Shown: one piece after another, positions 23,941 through 31,785 of the stretch
Layout: the number at the start of each line of letters is the position of its first letter
Numbering within the stretch: the stretch's first letter is position 1
Notes under the pieces: model-generated
Told to the model about the DNA's origin: nothing
Databases searched by the model: none
The model's input: only the letters and a program-made list of their open reading frames with translations
Origin: a virus
DNA length: 64,000 nucleotides
IMG/VR virus record: IMGVR_UViG_3300025585_000040
Span: 1-64,000 of that record
Strand: one strand, 5' to 3'
Program-made: the position numbers and the translations under genes

Positions 23941-24234
23941 ATTTGATACAATATTAAAGTCCCCGCTCTCCTCGATCGGCAGACATGGTCACGCGTCAGG
24001 CAGACAGCCTGGAGGGCGGCCACGGTTCTGGAGGCGTCCGATAACGTCTCCCCGACATCCAGTCCGAGCTAACGGATAAGACGGCCTCCTGATCGACGCT
24101 GGACGCAGCGTTTTGAAGCAGGGTCAGGCGATGCGGGTTCGAATCCTGCCTGGGTGATTTATTGACGATATGCGCACACGGGTAGCCCCAAAGGGAAATC
24201 CCGGTAGAATGTGCTGGTCAATCGGATCCAATCT
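23941..24234 (+). other. Structured non-coding region
   Basis: About 290 nt with no credible gene. Before the tRNA-like segment it has stems CAGGC/GCCTG (about 23997-24011), GGAGGCGT/ACGTCTCC (about 24030-24052, one mismatch) and TCCG/CGGA. A TAGAAT box lies near 24205, 30 nt before the gene at 24235. Confidence 0.45.
24056..24157 (+). ncRNA. tRNA-like structure without a clear anticodon arm
   Basis: The 3' part has a textbook T-arm (GCGGG-TTCGAAT-CCTGC, 24133-24149) followed by CTGGGTG-A (24150-24157). CATCCAG at 24056-24062 pairs fully with that 3' strand as a 7-bp acceptor stem (one GU). The D-like segment CTAACGGATAAGAC is also tRNA-like. But the interior is about 20 nt too long and no normal 5-7-5 anticodon arm is found; CCTGA/TCAGG could form one only around a 31-nt loop containing an ACGCTG/CAGCGT hairpin. 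It may be a decayed tRNA, an intron-bearing tRNA or a mimic. Confidence 0.4.
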
Positions 24235-24564
24235 ATGTCCGAGTACAAATCGGAAGATTTCGAAACCTACGCCAAATGCTTCAGTGTTGAAGCTACACGT
24301 ATGGTGGAGCTAATGCGAATCTTCGATGAGAAGCTTCAGTCCGAGCTCAACATGCACTCCGTACGGCCTAAGGATTTGTTCCGAATGGTAATGGATCTGA
24401 GTTATGACACGGATCGTGCATACAAGAAAGAAAAAAATATTGAGGATGAACCTTTCAACATCACGACTTTCATCTCGAAAGATGAGCTCTCATCTCAGCT
24501 GCGAACACTCCTCCGGGATGAACTTCAACGTTACTTTAATGCAGTCGACAGTAATGCTGAATGA
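24235..24564 (+). CDS. Hypothetical protein (109 aa)
   Basis: ATG at 24235 preferred over GTG 24211. Helical, charged protein (DFETYAKCFSVEATRMVELM, DELSSQLRTLLRDELQRYF). Overlaps the next gene by 11 nt. No family recognised. Confidence 0.6.
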   Translation: MSEYKSEDFETYAKCFSVEATRMVELMRIFDEKLQSELNMHSVRPKDLFRMVMDLSYDTDRAYKKEKNIEDEPFNITTFISKDELSSQLRTLLRDELQRYFNAVDSNAE

Positions 24565-24757
24565 AGCTAACAGTTGGGTACTACCTGTTGATGAGGAAGG
24601 TGTTCTCACCCTACCCGATGAGGTTTGGCAGACCCTCGGTTGGCGAGAGGGAGATGAGATCGAGTTTCTTGAACAGGAGGACGGTTCCTTTCTTTTGGTA
24701 AAAGTCGATGAAACTACACACATTGAAGGAGCGACTGATCCGACGACTGTCGGTTAA
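24554..24757 (+). CDS. AbrB/MazE-like DNA-binding protein (67 aa)
   Basis: ATG at 24554. The segment 'WVLPVDEEGVLTLPDEVWQT' then 'LGWREGDEIEFLEQEDGSFL' is the swapped-hairpin fold of SpoVT/AbrB and MazE antitoxins. Such proteins bind DNA as dimers and often repress their own operon. No adjacent toxin of the MazF or VapC type is seen, so it is an orphan or a phage regulator. Confidence 0.72.
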   Translation: MLNEANSWVLPVDEEGVLTLPDEVWQTLGWREGDEIEFLEQEDGSFLLVKVDETTHIEGATDPTTVG

Positions 24758-24770
24758 TTACGTCGCCTAC

Positions 24771-24881
24771 ATGGGTCAAAAAGAAGTCACGCCAGAGTGG
24801 CTAGAAGGTTACTTTCAAGCTAAAAAGGATGCAGAACACTTCATCGAGCAACAGGAGGTCTATGAGCCTTACGATGGATGA
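24771..24881 (+). CDS. Very small hypothetical protein (36 aa)
   Basis: ATG at 24771, TGA at 24879-24881. 'VTPEWLEGYFQAKKDAEHFI' is helical; its end carries the AGGAGG ribosome site of the next gene and overlaps that gene by 20 nt. Supported mainly by spacing and composition. Confidence 0.4.
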   Translation: MGQKEVTPEWLEGYFQAKKDAEHFIEQQEVYEPYDG

Positions 24882-25023
24882 AATGATTAAGGCGCAACAA
24901 ACGCTTCAACGCGAAGAACTGGCTTGGGTCAGCAACGTTTACCGTCAGCGGCTCAAGGATCTACAGGAAACTGAAATTCAGCGCCAGAAATGGCTGAAGT
25001 CCCAGAAGGAAACAAAAGAATGA
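24862..25023 (+). CDS. Small coiled-coil protein (53 aa)
   Basis: ATG at 24862 is preceded by a strong AGGAGGT site, one of few in the plus-strand genes, which fixes the start. Highly charged continuous helix rich in Gln, Lys and Glu. Stop overlaps the next ATG (ATGA). Confidence 0.5.
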   Translation: MSLTMDEMIKAQQTLQREELAWVSNVYRQRLKDLQETEIQRQKWLKSQKETKE

Positions 25024-25232
25024 CCGAATACACACCAATTGTTCCAACACTGGAGCAGCTGAAAGCATGGGAAACAGAGTTCTTCGATGAAGAACAAAAC
25101 CTTGATGTTTTGCTGTGCCGAGCTTATGAAGCTGGTTATTGGAGGTGTCAGGGTGAATATGACGCTGGTGCCTCTCAACTTGTTAATCCCCTTGACGTGG
25201 GTATAATTCTGGAGCCAGATGACGATGACTGA
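25020..25232 (+). CDS. Hypothetical acidic protein (70 aa)
   Basis: ATG at 25020 overlaps the previous stop; 24990 is an alternative. Helical with Trp and Tyr (AYEAGYWRCQGEYDAG) and an acidic DDDD tail. The following gene starts inside its last codons. Confidence 0.55.
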   Translation: MTEYTPIVPTLEQLKAWETEFFDEEQNLDVLLCRAYEAGYWRCQGEYDAGASQLVNPLDVGIILEPDDDD

Positions 25233-25425
25233 ACTCTCACCTGCTGCTCAGGCAGTCCTGGACGCCTATCATTTCGCCCCCTTGGACGACGAGCTCACAA
25301 TTGCTGCTGTTCTCCACGCCCTCGCCACTCACTGTAAGACACAGAAGAGTGTCGGGCCTTACATTTCGCAGTACGAAGTACTGAGCATCGCCAAAGAACT
25401 GGAGCGTAAACATGAACTGGCCTGA
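25225..25425 (+). CDS. 'LSPAA' family protein, distant copy (66 aa)
   Basis: ATG at 25225 (an ATG two codons upstream is possible). MTELSPAAQAVLDAYHF and AAVLHALATH plus 'SIAKELERK' make it a member of the family arrayed at 9949-12549, here 13 kb away in a different operon. Confidence 0.72.
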   Translation: MTELSPAAQAVLDAYHFAPLDDELTIAAVLHALATHCKTQKSVGPYISQYEVLSIAKELERKHELA

Positions 25426-25513
25426 AGCCATGGTCACCATCGCTGGGATGGTTTGCTTTGTTCACCTCGTTAAAACAATCTTGAAATTTGCGGTAGGTAA
25501 AAACCGTTTCTGA
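25412..25513 (+). CDS. Small membrane protein (33 aa)
   Basis: ATG at 25412, overlapping the previous gene by 14 nt; TGA overlaps the next ATG. The middle (AMVTIAGMVCFVHLVKTIL) is long and hydrophobic enough for one membrane pass, followed by a basic end. Could be a small lysis or membrane-remodelling peptide; function unknown. Confidence 0.42.
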   Translation: MNWPEAMVTIAGMVCFVHLVKTILKFAVGKNRF

Positions 25514-25734
25514 TGGAGCATATCTCAATAAAACAACCCGATTGGGTGTGCCATGACTGCGGACAACAGTGGGGTCGGTGGTACGAAGACGGAGAATATT
25601 TCGGCCCCAAACCGCATTACGCTACGTATCACATCGAAGAATGTGGGGTCTGTCACCAGGAGAAATCCGTGACTGAGGCTCGAGACTACGGCTTTCTGCG
25701 GCGTGGTTGGGATAAAACCTTGTCGCCTAAGTGA
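25513..25734 (+). CDS. Zinc-ribbon cyanophage protein (73 aa)
   Basis: ATG at 25513. 'DWVCHDCGQQWGRW...TYHIEECGVCHQEK' provides CxxC...CxxC for one zinc, plus conserved His. I recognise this compact protein from many cyanophages (DWVCxDCGxxWGxW pattern). Role unknown; zinc ribbons of this kind usually bind nucleic acid or protein. Confidence 0.75.
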   Translation: MEHISIKQPDWVCHDCGQQWGRWYEDGEYFGPKPHYATYHIEECGVCHQEKSVTEARDYGFLRRGWDKTLSPK

Positions 25735-25770
25735 ATACAGCTAAGCTTTGTTTGTTGTAATACTTCACCA

Positions 25771-26010
25771 ATGAAGATCCGCAAGCAGGGTAAGTACCGT
25801 GGCGGTCCCTCCGAAATCCTCGAGCCCATCGAATTTGAGGGTTACCAGATCAAAAGCCTGAAGCACGGTAATACCAACCACGTTTTGTACTACTTCCCCA
25901 GCGAAGCGCATGACTGGGAAGGTTGCTGGACGATGGACCTTGAAACCGCTAAAAAAGGTGTAACTAAATACAATAAACACCTCAAGGAACTTGATTCAGT
26001 GCAAGGGTAA
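25771..26010 (+). CDS. Hypothetical protein (79 aa)
   Basis: ATG at 25771 after CTTCACCA, with a TAATAC box (25758-25763) upstream. Beta-rich small protein (EPIEFEGYQIKSLKHGN, HDWEGCWTMDLETAKKG). No family recognised. Confidence 0.58.
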   Translation: MKIRKQGKYRGGPSEILEPIEFEGYQIKSLKHGNTNHVLYYFPSEAHDWEGCWTMDLETAKKGVTKYNKHLKELDSVQG

Positions 26011-26017
26011 GCACTCG

Positions 26018-26023
26018 TATAAT
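26018..26023 (+). promoter_or_regulatory. -10 box TATAAT
   Basis: Exact TATAAT 30 nt before the GTG at 26053. The -35 is weak (TTGATT lies too far at 21 nt), so an activator or extended element may be needed. Confidence 0.4.
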
Positions 26024-26052
26024 CAGCTTTGTATTGATAACAGGCCTAAGAA

Positions 26053-26319
26053 GTGGTCCGACCTGCATTCCGACACAGCGACCTCATGGACGATCTGGCC
26101 ATGGGGATTCACGCTTACCTACTAGAGATTTCGACTGAATTTAAAGGTAATAACCTCGTCCTGATTCCTGTTACGGAAATCGTAAAGAAGTTCGAACGTA
26201 ATCACCGGACAATTCAGCGCCGTCTCAGTGCTCTGCAGGATGAAGGTCTACTTACCCCAGTGATTCGGAAACAAACTATTGTTCTGTATCACGTCAAGGA
26301 TCAGAAGGATCAACCATGA
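26053..26319 (+). CDS. Winged-helix DNA-binding protein (88 aa)
   Basis: GTG at 26053; ATG 26086 is an alternative. 'LIPVTEIVKKFERNHRTIQR' then 'RLSALQDEGLLTPV' fits a winged helix-turn-helix, where the second helix reads DNA, followed by two wing strands. Likely a phage transcription regulator. Overlaps the next gene as ATGA. Confidence 0.65.
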   Translation: MVRPAFRHSDLMDDLAMGIHAYLLEISTEFKGNNLVLIPVTEIVKKFERNHRTIQRRLSALQDEGLLTPVIRKQTIVLYHVKDQKDQP

Positions 26320-26630
26320 GCGAGGAAAAAGCAACGGGCCATCTGGAAGCAATTTCGTTTCTCCTCTCGTCGTTCACTGACAACGGGAGGAGTCTTCGGG
26401 CTTTCACAACAAATCCCCAGGAATTGGCCATTACAATCCTGACCGCAGGATTGATTTCAAACAGCAAATTGATGCTGAATCCGGATGAGGCTGTACGCTC
26501 CGCCTTTGAAATCCACGCCAGGATTCAACGCCACGTTGGAAACTTTCAATCGATGCAGTTCGCAGCTAACATCGAGGATTGCTTCAAACCGTCACAACAT
26601 CCCGAAATTGGGGAGGTTGAGGGTGACTGA
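26316..26630 (+). CDS. Hypothetical protein (104 aa)
   Basis: ATG at 26316 overlaps the previous stop. Helical protein (EAISFLLSSFTDNGRSLRAF, ELAITILTAGLIS). Its end overlaps the convergent AdoMet decarboxylase gene by 47 nt. Function unknown. Confidence 0.6.
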   Translation: MSEEKATGHLEAISFLLSSFTDNGRSLRAFTTNPQELAITILTAGLISNSKLMLNPDEAVRSAFEIHARIQRHVGNFQSMQFAANIEDCFKPSQHPEIGEVEGD

Positions 26631-26988
26631 ACGCTGCGTCCCTCTTCAGTAAACGCATCGATCCGTGAGTTGATTCAAAAGCATACTTCAGGCTGTGACA
26701 CGCAGCTTCCGGATCGGTGTGACTACCACAAGTGTAAGCATCGATGGAAGCGTACCCGTACTGCGGCCACGAGTGGAAGGAAATGTGTGATTCCGCTAGG
26801 AGGGCGATCGCTGTCACGCCCTGAGGTTCAAATTTGTGGGTGACGAGGTCCAGTAACGTCGCACCAGCTGACTCGGCCGCTTCAGTTAGAGACTTCTTCA
26901 CAAAGTCTTCATCATCGAGCAGGGTCGGATTACCCCCAAAAAGCTCGTAAATAGCGTGGCGACCTACTACCTGGGGAACTTCGTACAA
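26584..26988 (-). CDS. speD: S-adenosylmethionine decarboxylase
   Basis: Decarboxylates AdoMet to supply aminopropyl groups for spermidine. The self-cleavage motif AESHISFHSWP is present; Ser67 would become the pyruvoyl cofactor after cleavage at Glu66-Ser67. The body closely follows small cyanobacterial enzymes (VGRHAIYELFG, THKFEPQGVTA, YASIDAYTCG); 134 aa is normal for the short bacterial class. TTG start at 26988. Known as an auxiliary metabolic gene of cyanophages; it probably tunes polyamines during infection. Confidence 0.92.
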   Translation of the reverse strand: MYEVPQVVGRHAIYELFGGNPTLLDDEDFVKKSLTEAAESAGATLLDLVTHKFEPQGVTAIALLAESHISFHSWPQYGYASIDAYTCGSHTDPEAACHSLKYAFESTHGSMRLLKRDAAFSHPQPPQFRDVVTV

Positions 26989-27095
26989 CCCGCTGTACCG
27001 ATTGTTTTTTAAACAGTCTAAGGCCTCAAATCCTGGACGGCCACTAGAAAATACGGTACGTTGCCCAGAGCTGCGTAACCCTCGTGCCCCTAGTG

Positions 27096-27974
27096 ATGGA
27101 TGAAAAAGTCGCAGAAATCTCGGCGAGAGGCGAAGTAGGGCGAAAAGTTTATACAGAGTACTCTGCCGAGAAAGATTATCGGCAGTTCATGGATTATCGG
27201 TCGGATGGAGATACCCGCCTAACAATCAATGGCTCCCGTCACTACAAGACTCCCTACGGAGCACTACCTTCAGTCACGACAATCCTGTCTGCAACTGGCG
27301 GAAATAAGGCAGCATTAGAGAGGTGGGCTAAAAAAAATCCTGGTGGGAGAGAGGCTGCCGCAGCACGGGGAACCAAGGTTCACTCCCTGATGGAGGAGTA
27401 TCTTCTCGGCATCAACAAGAATCCAGTCATCGAAGATGAGGAGATCGCTCAGTTCTGGAACGGTCTTCCCGAAAACCTCGATAAGCTCGGTCGCGTGATC
27501 TGGGCGGAAAATCCAGCTGGTGACGCATTCCCATGGACAATGGGAGGTGACGGAATTAGCCGGGTTTGGCATCCAGGTGTAAAAGAAGGTGAAAATTGGG
27601 GGTGGGCAGGAGCCCCCGACATCGTGGCGGAGTACAAAAACAAAGTCGTACTGGGAGATCTCAAGACCTCAAACGGCCCTTACTACGCAAAATGGCCCGG
27701 TCCGGACACCATCAAATCGGAGTACGGGATGAAGCGGGCTGGCTTCATGAAATACCAAAAATGCATGATGCAGATGGGTGCGTACGCTATGGCGTTGGAG
27801 CACACAGTAGGTATCATCCCTGAAATTCTGATGATTTTCGTCGCCACGAGGGACCGTTCCCAGGTGTTCGCGGTCCAGGGCGGAACCATCGAGAAGTACA
27901 AACAGAAGTGGCTCGATGCCGTAGAGAAGTACTACAGCGAAATTCTACCCGGATTGGCGGAAGAAGACTCCTGA
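27096..27974 (+). CDS. RecB-like PD-(D/E)XK exonuclease (292 aa)
   Basis: ATG at 27096 (GTG 27084 possible). Motifs: 'RGTKVHSLMEEYL' (motif with conserved His), 'GAPDIVAEYKNKVVLGDLKT' (catalytic Asp, Asp-x-Lys) and 'QMGAYAMAL' (QxxxY). This is the nuclease type that stands in for T7 gp6 or lambda exonuclease in cyanophages, used in recombination and host DNA breakdown. It lies just upstream of the primase-helicase. Confidence 0.85.
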   Translation: MDEKVAEISARGEVGRKVYTEYSAEKDYRQFMDYRSDGDTRLTINGSRHYKTPYGALPSVTTILSATGGNKAALERWAKKNPGGREAAAARGTKVHSLMEEYLLGINKNPVIEDEEIAQFWNGLPENLDKLGRVIWAENPAGDAFPWTMGGDGISRVWHPGVKEGENWGWAGAPDIVAEYKNKVVLGDLKTSNGPYYAKWPGPDTIKSEYGMKRAGFMKYQKCMMQMGAYAMALEHTVGIIPEILMIFVATRDRSQVFAVQGGTIEKYKQKWLDAVEKYYSEILPGLAEEDS

Positions 27975-28115
27975 GATTCGGCATAAGACCCGTTCAGTAC
28001 AGATGTGGTCCCGCTACGTTGGATCTACAGGAAGGGCACAGGTTTCAGGGTAGCCATAGCAGAAAATGCAGGCTAACTTGGCCCTGGCGTCCAAAACGCT
28101 TGCAATAACAGGACT

Positions 28116-30704
28116 GTGACGACCGCTACACCCGAACCCCAACGACCACGGAAGCATCTCAAGCCGGGACAGATTGATCTCAATCTGATTCCGCCAGATT
28201 GGGGTTTAACACCGCTTAATGGTAAGCGGGCTTACGTAGCGGGCTGGACTACCACTCCCTATACCGTCGATCAGATCAAGCAGGAGCTAGATCAGGGTCG
28301 CGCCACTGGTGTTGGCCTTTTAACGGGTCAGTGGTCTAATGAAGGCGGCCTGATTTGGGTTGATATCGATGGTCCCGACGCAATCCCTGCGTTAGAAGAA
28401 CTGGCTGGTGGTTCGTTAGACGTTGTTTTCCCGCCGACACTGACGATTTCATCCGGTAAAGAAGGCCGGATGCGGATGTTGTACAGCGTCCCGACGGCGA
28501 AGCTTCCGTTGCTGCCGGATAAGGCGACGATCAAAATCGGAATTCCGTCGTTTGAAATCCTGTTCCGCTCCAGGCAAGGTGCGGTCATGGGCGCTCACCC
28601 GGAAACAGACGGTTACTTTACGACACCACATGGCGGCTTTGAATATGCTAAGAACCCCCCCGAATTACCAGAGTGGCTGTACCAAGCTATTGCCAAGGCA
28701 TTTCCAACCAACAAGTACCGTAAGCCTGTAACAGGTGGCGTCATCACCCAACAGGTGAATCTCACCTATGAGGAAGGTTCGAAATATCAGATCGAGGAGG
28801 CTGAAAATGAGGCCAGGGTTTACCTGGAGAACCTCGATCTGGAGCGTGCTGAAGATTACGAGGAGTGGCTTGCGGTTGGCATGAGCCTCCACCAAGTCTC
28901 CGAGAACCTGCTCGAGGACTGGGTTGAGTGGTCTTCTACCGCCGATAACTTCCAAGCAGGCGTCTGCGAAGAGAAATGGCGGTCGTTTGAACGGCTGCCC
29001 GGTGGACCGAGTCCTGAGGGTGCCAGGGGTCTGCAGACTCTCCGTGCCAAAGCCAAGGAAGACGGTTTCATTGATCTTGGCGGCTTTGTTGTTGAGTCGC
29101 CAGAAGTGCTTGCGCAGAAGGCTGCTGAGCTGTTCGGTGATGACGAAGAGCCACCGATGCCACGAGGCAACTATGACTTCAACCGGAAAGTCAATCAGAT
29201 GCTTGGGGGTCCTGAAGAAGACGATGAAGAAGAAGTTCGTCAACGCGTCAACGGTAAAGGCCGTCCCAGGACTCCGCCTGCCTCGGAACTAGCCGAGACG
29301 GTCACTGTGATGATGAAGCAAAGCGGATGGTTATACGATCCAAAGTTCGACATCTTCATGTTTTATCAGAGTGATTCTGGTACTTGGCGACGTGAAAACC
29401 ATGCAAATGAGTATAAATACGCAATTCAGGATCTTTTCCTGTTTGAAAAGAATATACAAGTCCCTGGTGGCTTTACATCTCACCTACTGACCGATGTATG
29501 TAACCTCACGAAAGCATATCTTCTCCACGATTATTGGGACGATGACCCCGATAAACTAGCCTTCAAGAATGGCGTTTTAGAGATCAGTACAGGTGAATTC
29601 CTGGCGCATGACCGGGAAAATTACATGACGTGGGGTCTTGATTTCAACTATGATCCCGGTGCTGATCCCGGTCCAATTATTGAGTGGCTTCAGCGTACCC
29701 AGTATGGTGATGAGGGCCGGGTCCAAGTGTTGCGGGCCTGGCTGCGGGCCTGTTTGGTGGCACAAGGCCAGGAATTGCAGCGCTTCCTCGAAGTGATCGG
29801 TCCTGGTGGCCGAGGTAAGTCCACCTTCGCCAATCTGTGTTGCGCCATGGTTGGCAGTGGTAACTATGCCAGCACCACCCTCAACCAGTTAGAGCAGAGT
29901 CGATTTGAGGTGGCATCGATTAAGGGTAAACGGATGACGCTGATCAATGATTCGGAGCGTTATGGCGGTTCTGCTCAGATCTTTAAGGCTTTGACTGGTG
30001 GTGACAACCTCCGTTTCGAGGAGAAAAACAAGAACGTCGGTGAACCTTTTGTGTACACCGGTATGGTCATGGTGGTGGCCAACGAACCGATTCAGACCAC
30101 GGATAATACTTCTGGTTTGAGTCGCCGTCGCCTCACGATTGAATTTAATCGCCCGCTGTACGACAAGAGTTCGGAGGCCAAGGAGATGATCAAGCTCGAT
30201 CAGGGCATCGTAAAGGGCTTATGGAAGCATTATTTACCCGGCTTAGTGAACTGGGTGTTGCAGATGAGCGACGATGAAATGCGTCAGTATCTGCTCGACA
30301 CCTACGAAATGGTGCCTTCGCTAAAGAGGGTACGAAATGAAATCCTCCTGAACAGCAATAACCTCGTGGAATGGCTCCAATCGGAGATCGTTCTAGACGA
30401 CAAGGCTGTTACTGCTGTCGGAAAGCGCATCCCTGCTGCTAAAGACGCCGGGGAACGGTATCACAACTCGAAGTATCATTTGTATGCCAGCTATTGCTCG
30501 TATTGCGAGGACACTGGCAGTAAACCTGTCGGCCAAAAGCGCTTCATCGCACTGGTGATGGACTGTTGCACCAACCAGCTTGGTTTTAAAAATATTCGGA
30601 GCTTTTCTAAAGGTGGTAGGCCCTTTATCAAGGGTTTAGCTATTCGGGCTTCTGACCCCAAATATGACCGTTTTCCGACTATCTTGCCTGAAGGTAAAGA
30701 ATAA
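28116..30704 (+). CDS. AEP primase / SF3 helicase (862 aa)
   Basis: Bifunctional replication protein. N-terminal archaeo-eukaryotic primase fold: 'WVDIDG' (DxD near residues 81-83), 'SSGKEGRMRMLY' near 115 and 'GAHPETDGY' near 157. A PriCT-like segment (EEWLAVGMSLHQVSEN) links to a D5-type superfamily 3 helicase: Walker A GPGGRGKST near 562, Walker B TLINDSE near 606, motif C 'VVANEPI' near 653. GTG at 28116 overlaps the stop of a 17-codon frame that opens at 28066, a possible leader. This would prime and unwind for the family A polymerase. Confidence 0.9.
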   Translation: MTTATPEPQRPRKHLKPGQIDLNLIPPDWGLTPLNGKRAYVAGWTTTPYTVDQIKQELDQGRATGVGLLTGQWSNEGGLIWVDIDGPDAIPALEELAGGSLDVVFPPTLTISSGKEGRMRMLYSVPTAKLPLLPDKATIKIGIPSFEILFRSRQGAVMGAHPETDGYFTTPHGGFEYAKNPPELPEWLYQAIAKAFPTNKYRKPVTGGVITQQVNLTYEEGSKYQIEEAENEARVYLENLDLERAEDYEEWLAVGMSLHQVSENLLEDWVEWSSTADNFQAGVCEEKWRSFERLPGGPSPEGARGLQTLRAKAKEDGFIDLGGFVVESPEVLAQKAAELFGDDEEPPMPRGNYDFNRKVNQMLGGPEEDDEEEVRQRVNGKGRPRTPPASELAETVTVMMKQSGWLYDPKFDIFMFYQSDSGTWRRENHANEYKYAIQDLFLFEKNIQVPGGFTSHLLTDVCNLTKAYLLHDYWDDDPDKLAFKNGVLEISTGEFLAHDRENYMTWGLDFNYDPGADPGPIIEWLQRTQYGDEGRVQVLRAWLRACLVAQGQELQRFLEVIGPGGRGKSTFANLCCAMVGSGNYASTTLNQLEQSRFEVASIKGKRMTLINDSERYGGSAQIFKALTGGDNLRFEEKNKNVGEPFVYTGMVMVVANEPIQTTDNTSGLSRRRLTIEFNRPLYDKSSEAKEMIKLDQGIVKGLWKHYLPGLVNWVLQMSDDEMRQYLLDTYEMVPSLKRVRNEILLNSNNLVEWLQSEIVLDDKAVTAVGKRIPAAKDAGERYHNSKYHLYASYCSYCEDTGSKPVGQKRFIALVMDCCTNQLGFKNIRSFSKGGRPFIKGLAIRASDPKYDRFPTILPEGKE

Positions 30705-30720
30705 TTCTTGTAAAATTTAA

Positions 30721-30747
30721 GGGCAGCGGAGCGTCAACTCCCTGCCC
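30721..30747 (+). other. G/C stem-loop
   Basis: GGGCAG pairs with CTGCCC, extended by GGAG/CTCC with one bulge, after an A/T-rich stretch. Third member of a recurring hairpin style (also at 6545 and 10453), in the leader of the next gene; no T-tract. Confidence 0.5.
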
Positions 30748-30772
30748 AACGGTAACCACTTCTACTGGTCAC

Positions 30773-31495
30773 ATGAATAGTATAGACGGGCTCAAGACCT
30801 GCCGCAAAGGTCTGCATCAATATCCGGCGGATAAAAAGCGATGCCCAGAATGCAGTAGGGCAAGTAGTCGGCGGTGGCGACAGAAAAATCCTGATCGGAG
30901 ACAGGAGTACAACCGGCAGTGGCGAAAACAGAATCCTGATTATGATCGACTTTATTACCAGCAAAATCATGAACAGCAGCTGGAATATGATCGACGTTAT
31001 CGCGAACAGAATCGTGAGCGGATGCGGGAACTAGAACGCCTTCGCTACAAGCAAAATTCGGAACAGCAACGAAAAAAGAGTCAGCAGTGGCGCCAACAGA
31101 ATCCTGAGCGACAAAGAGATAACAACCGACGTTGGCGCGAGCAAAATCCAAACTATAGTCAACAGTGGCGCGAGCAAAATCCTGATAAAACTCGCGCATA
31201 CAAAAGTCGCCGTCGAGCGCTACAAAAACAAGCTGCACCTCCATGGGCAGATTACACTGCAATCAATGCAATCTACGACGAAGCCGTACGCCTGGAAAAA
31301 GAAACAGGAATTAAATACGAAGTTGATCACATCTACCCACTTCAAAGCGATTACATGTGCGGCTTACACGTGGAAACAAACCTTCAGATTTTAACTGTAG
31401 AGGAAAATAGATCAAAAGGTAACCGCACGTGGCCAGGTCAACTTGAGTGTCAGCGTTTATCACTTAAAGAAAATGGTTTTGATTTGATGGATTGA
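30773..31495 (+). CDS. HNH endonuclease with Arg/Gln/Trp repeats (240 aa)
   Basis: ATG at 30773. Residues 1-35 form a zinc knuckle (CRKGLH...CPEC). Residues about 35-150 are seven or eight imperfect repeats of the type 'RQWRxQNPD/E', basic and helical, likely lying along DNA. Residues about 170-225 hold the HNH core 'YEVDHIYPLQSD..., LHVETNLQILTVEENRSKGN'. A homing-type nuclease with an unusual repeat linker. Confidence 0.85.
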   Translation: MNSIDGLKTCRKGLHQYPADKKRCPECSRASSRRWRQKNPDRRQEYNRQWRKQNPDYDRLYYQQNHEQQLEYDRRYREQNRERMRELERLRYKQNSEQQRKKSQQWRQQNPERQRDNNRRWREQNPNYSQQWREQNPDKTRAYKSRRRALQKQAAPPWADYTAINAIYDEAVRLEKETGIKYEVDHIYPLQSDYMCGLHVETNLQILTVEENRSKGNRTWPGQLECQRLSLKENGFDLMD

Positions 31496-31537
31496 TAAGT
31501 TCCCGACTGTTCTCCCTGAAGGCCGAGAGGACTAGAC

Positions 31538-31785
31538 CTAAGCTAGCCCGAACAGTTCCTTCAGTTCCGCCACGGTCAACCCAGCGGCGTTCAGCTTCTG
31601 TTCAGTGGTGATCACGGGGTTACCTCAGGTTCATCTGCCGGAAGCGGTTCGTTGCCTTCGGCTAGCCAGGCGACAAAATCGGGATACTCAGCACTGCAGG
31701 TCAGACGGCAAACGCCATCGTCATCAATGCGAGCGTAGATCTGAGGATCTTCAGGGTTGAATTTGGGAAGTTCTTTGTAGGTCAT
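31538..31785 (-). pseudogene. Split tail-fibre companion gene
   Basis: ATG at 31785 opens a 57-codon frame (MTYKELPKF..., WLAEGNEPLPADEPE) ending TGA at 31612-31614. A second frame from GTG 31615 (31538-31615, 25 codons) encodes the conserved tail [20 protein letters not shown] in the -1 phase. Together they equal the intact companions at 3331, 50203 and 52070. The junction ACC-CCG-TGA would give the full protein if the ribosome slipped -1 from CCG to CCC. Either a simple frameshift mutation or a regulated one. Confidence 0.7.
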
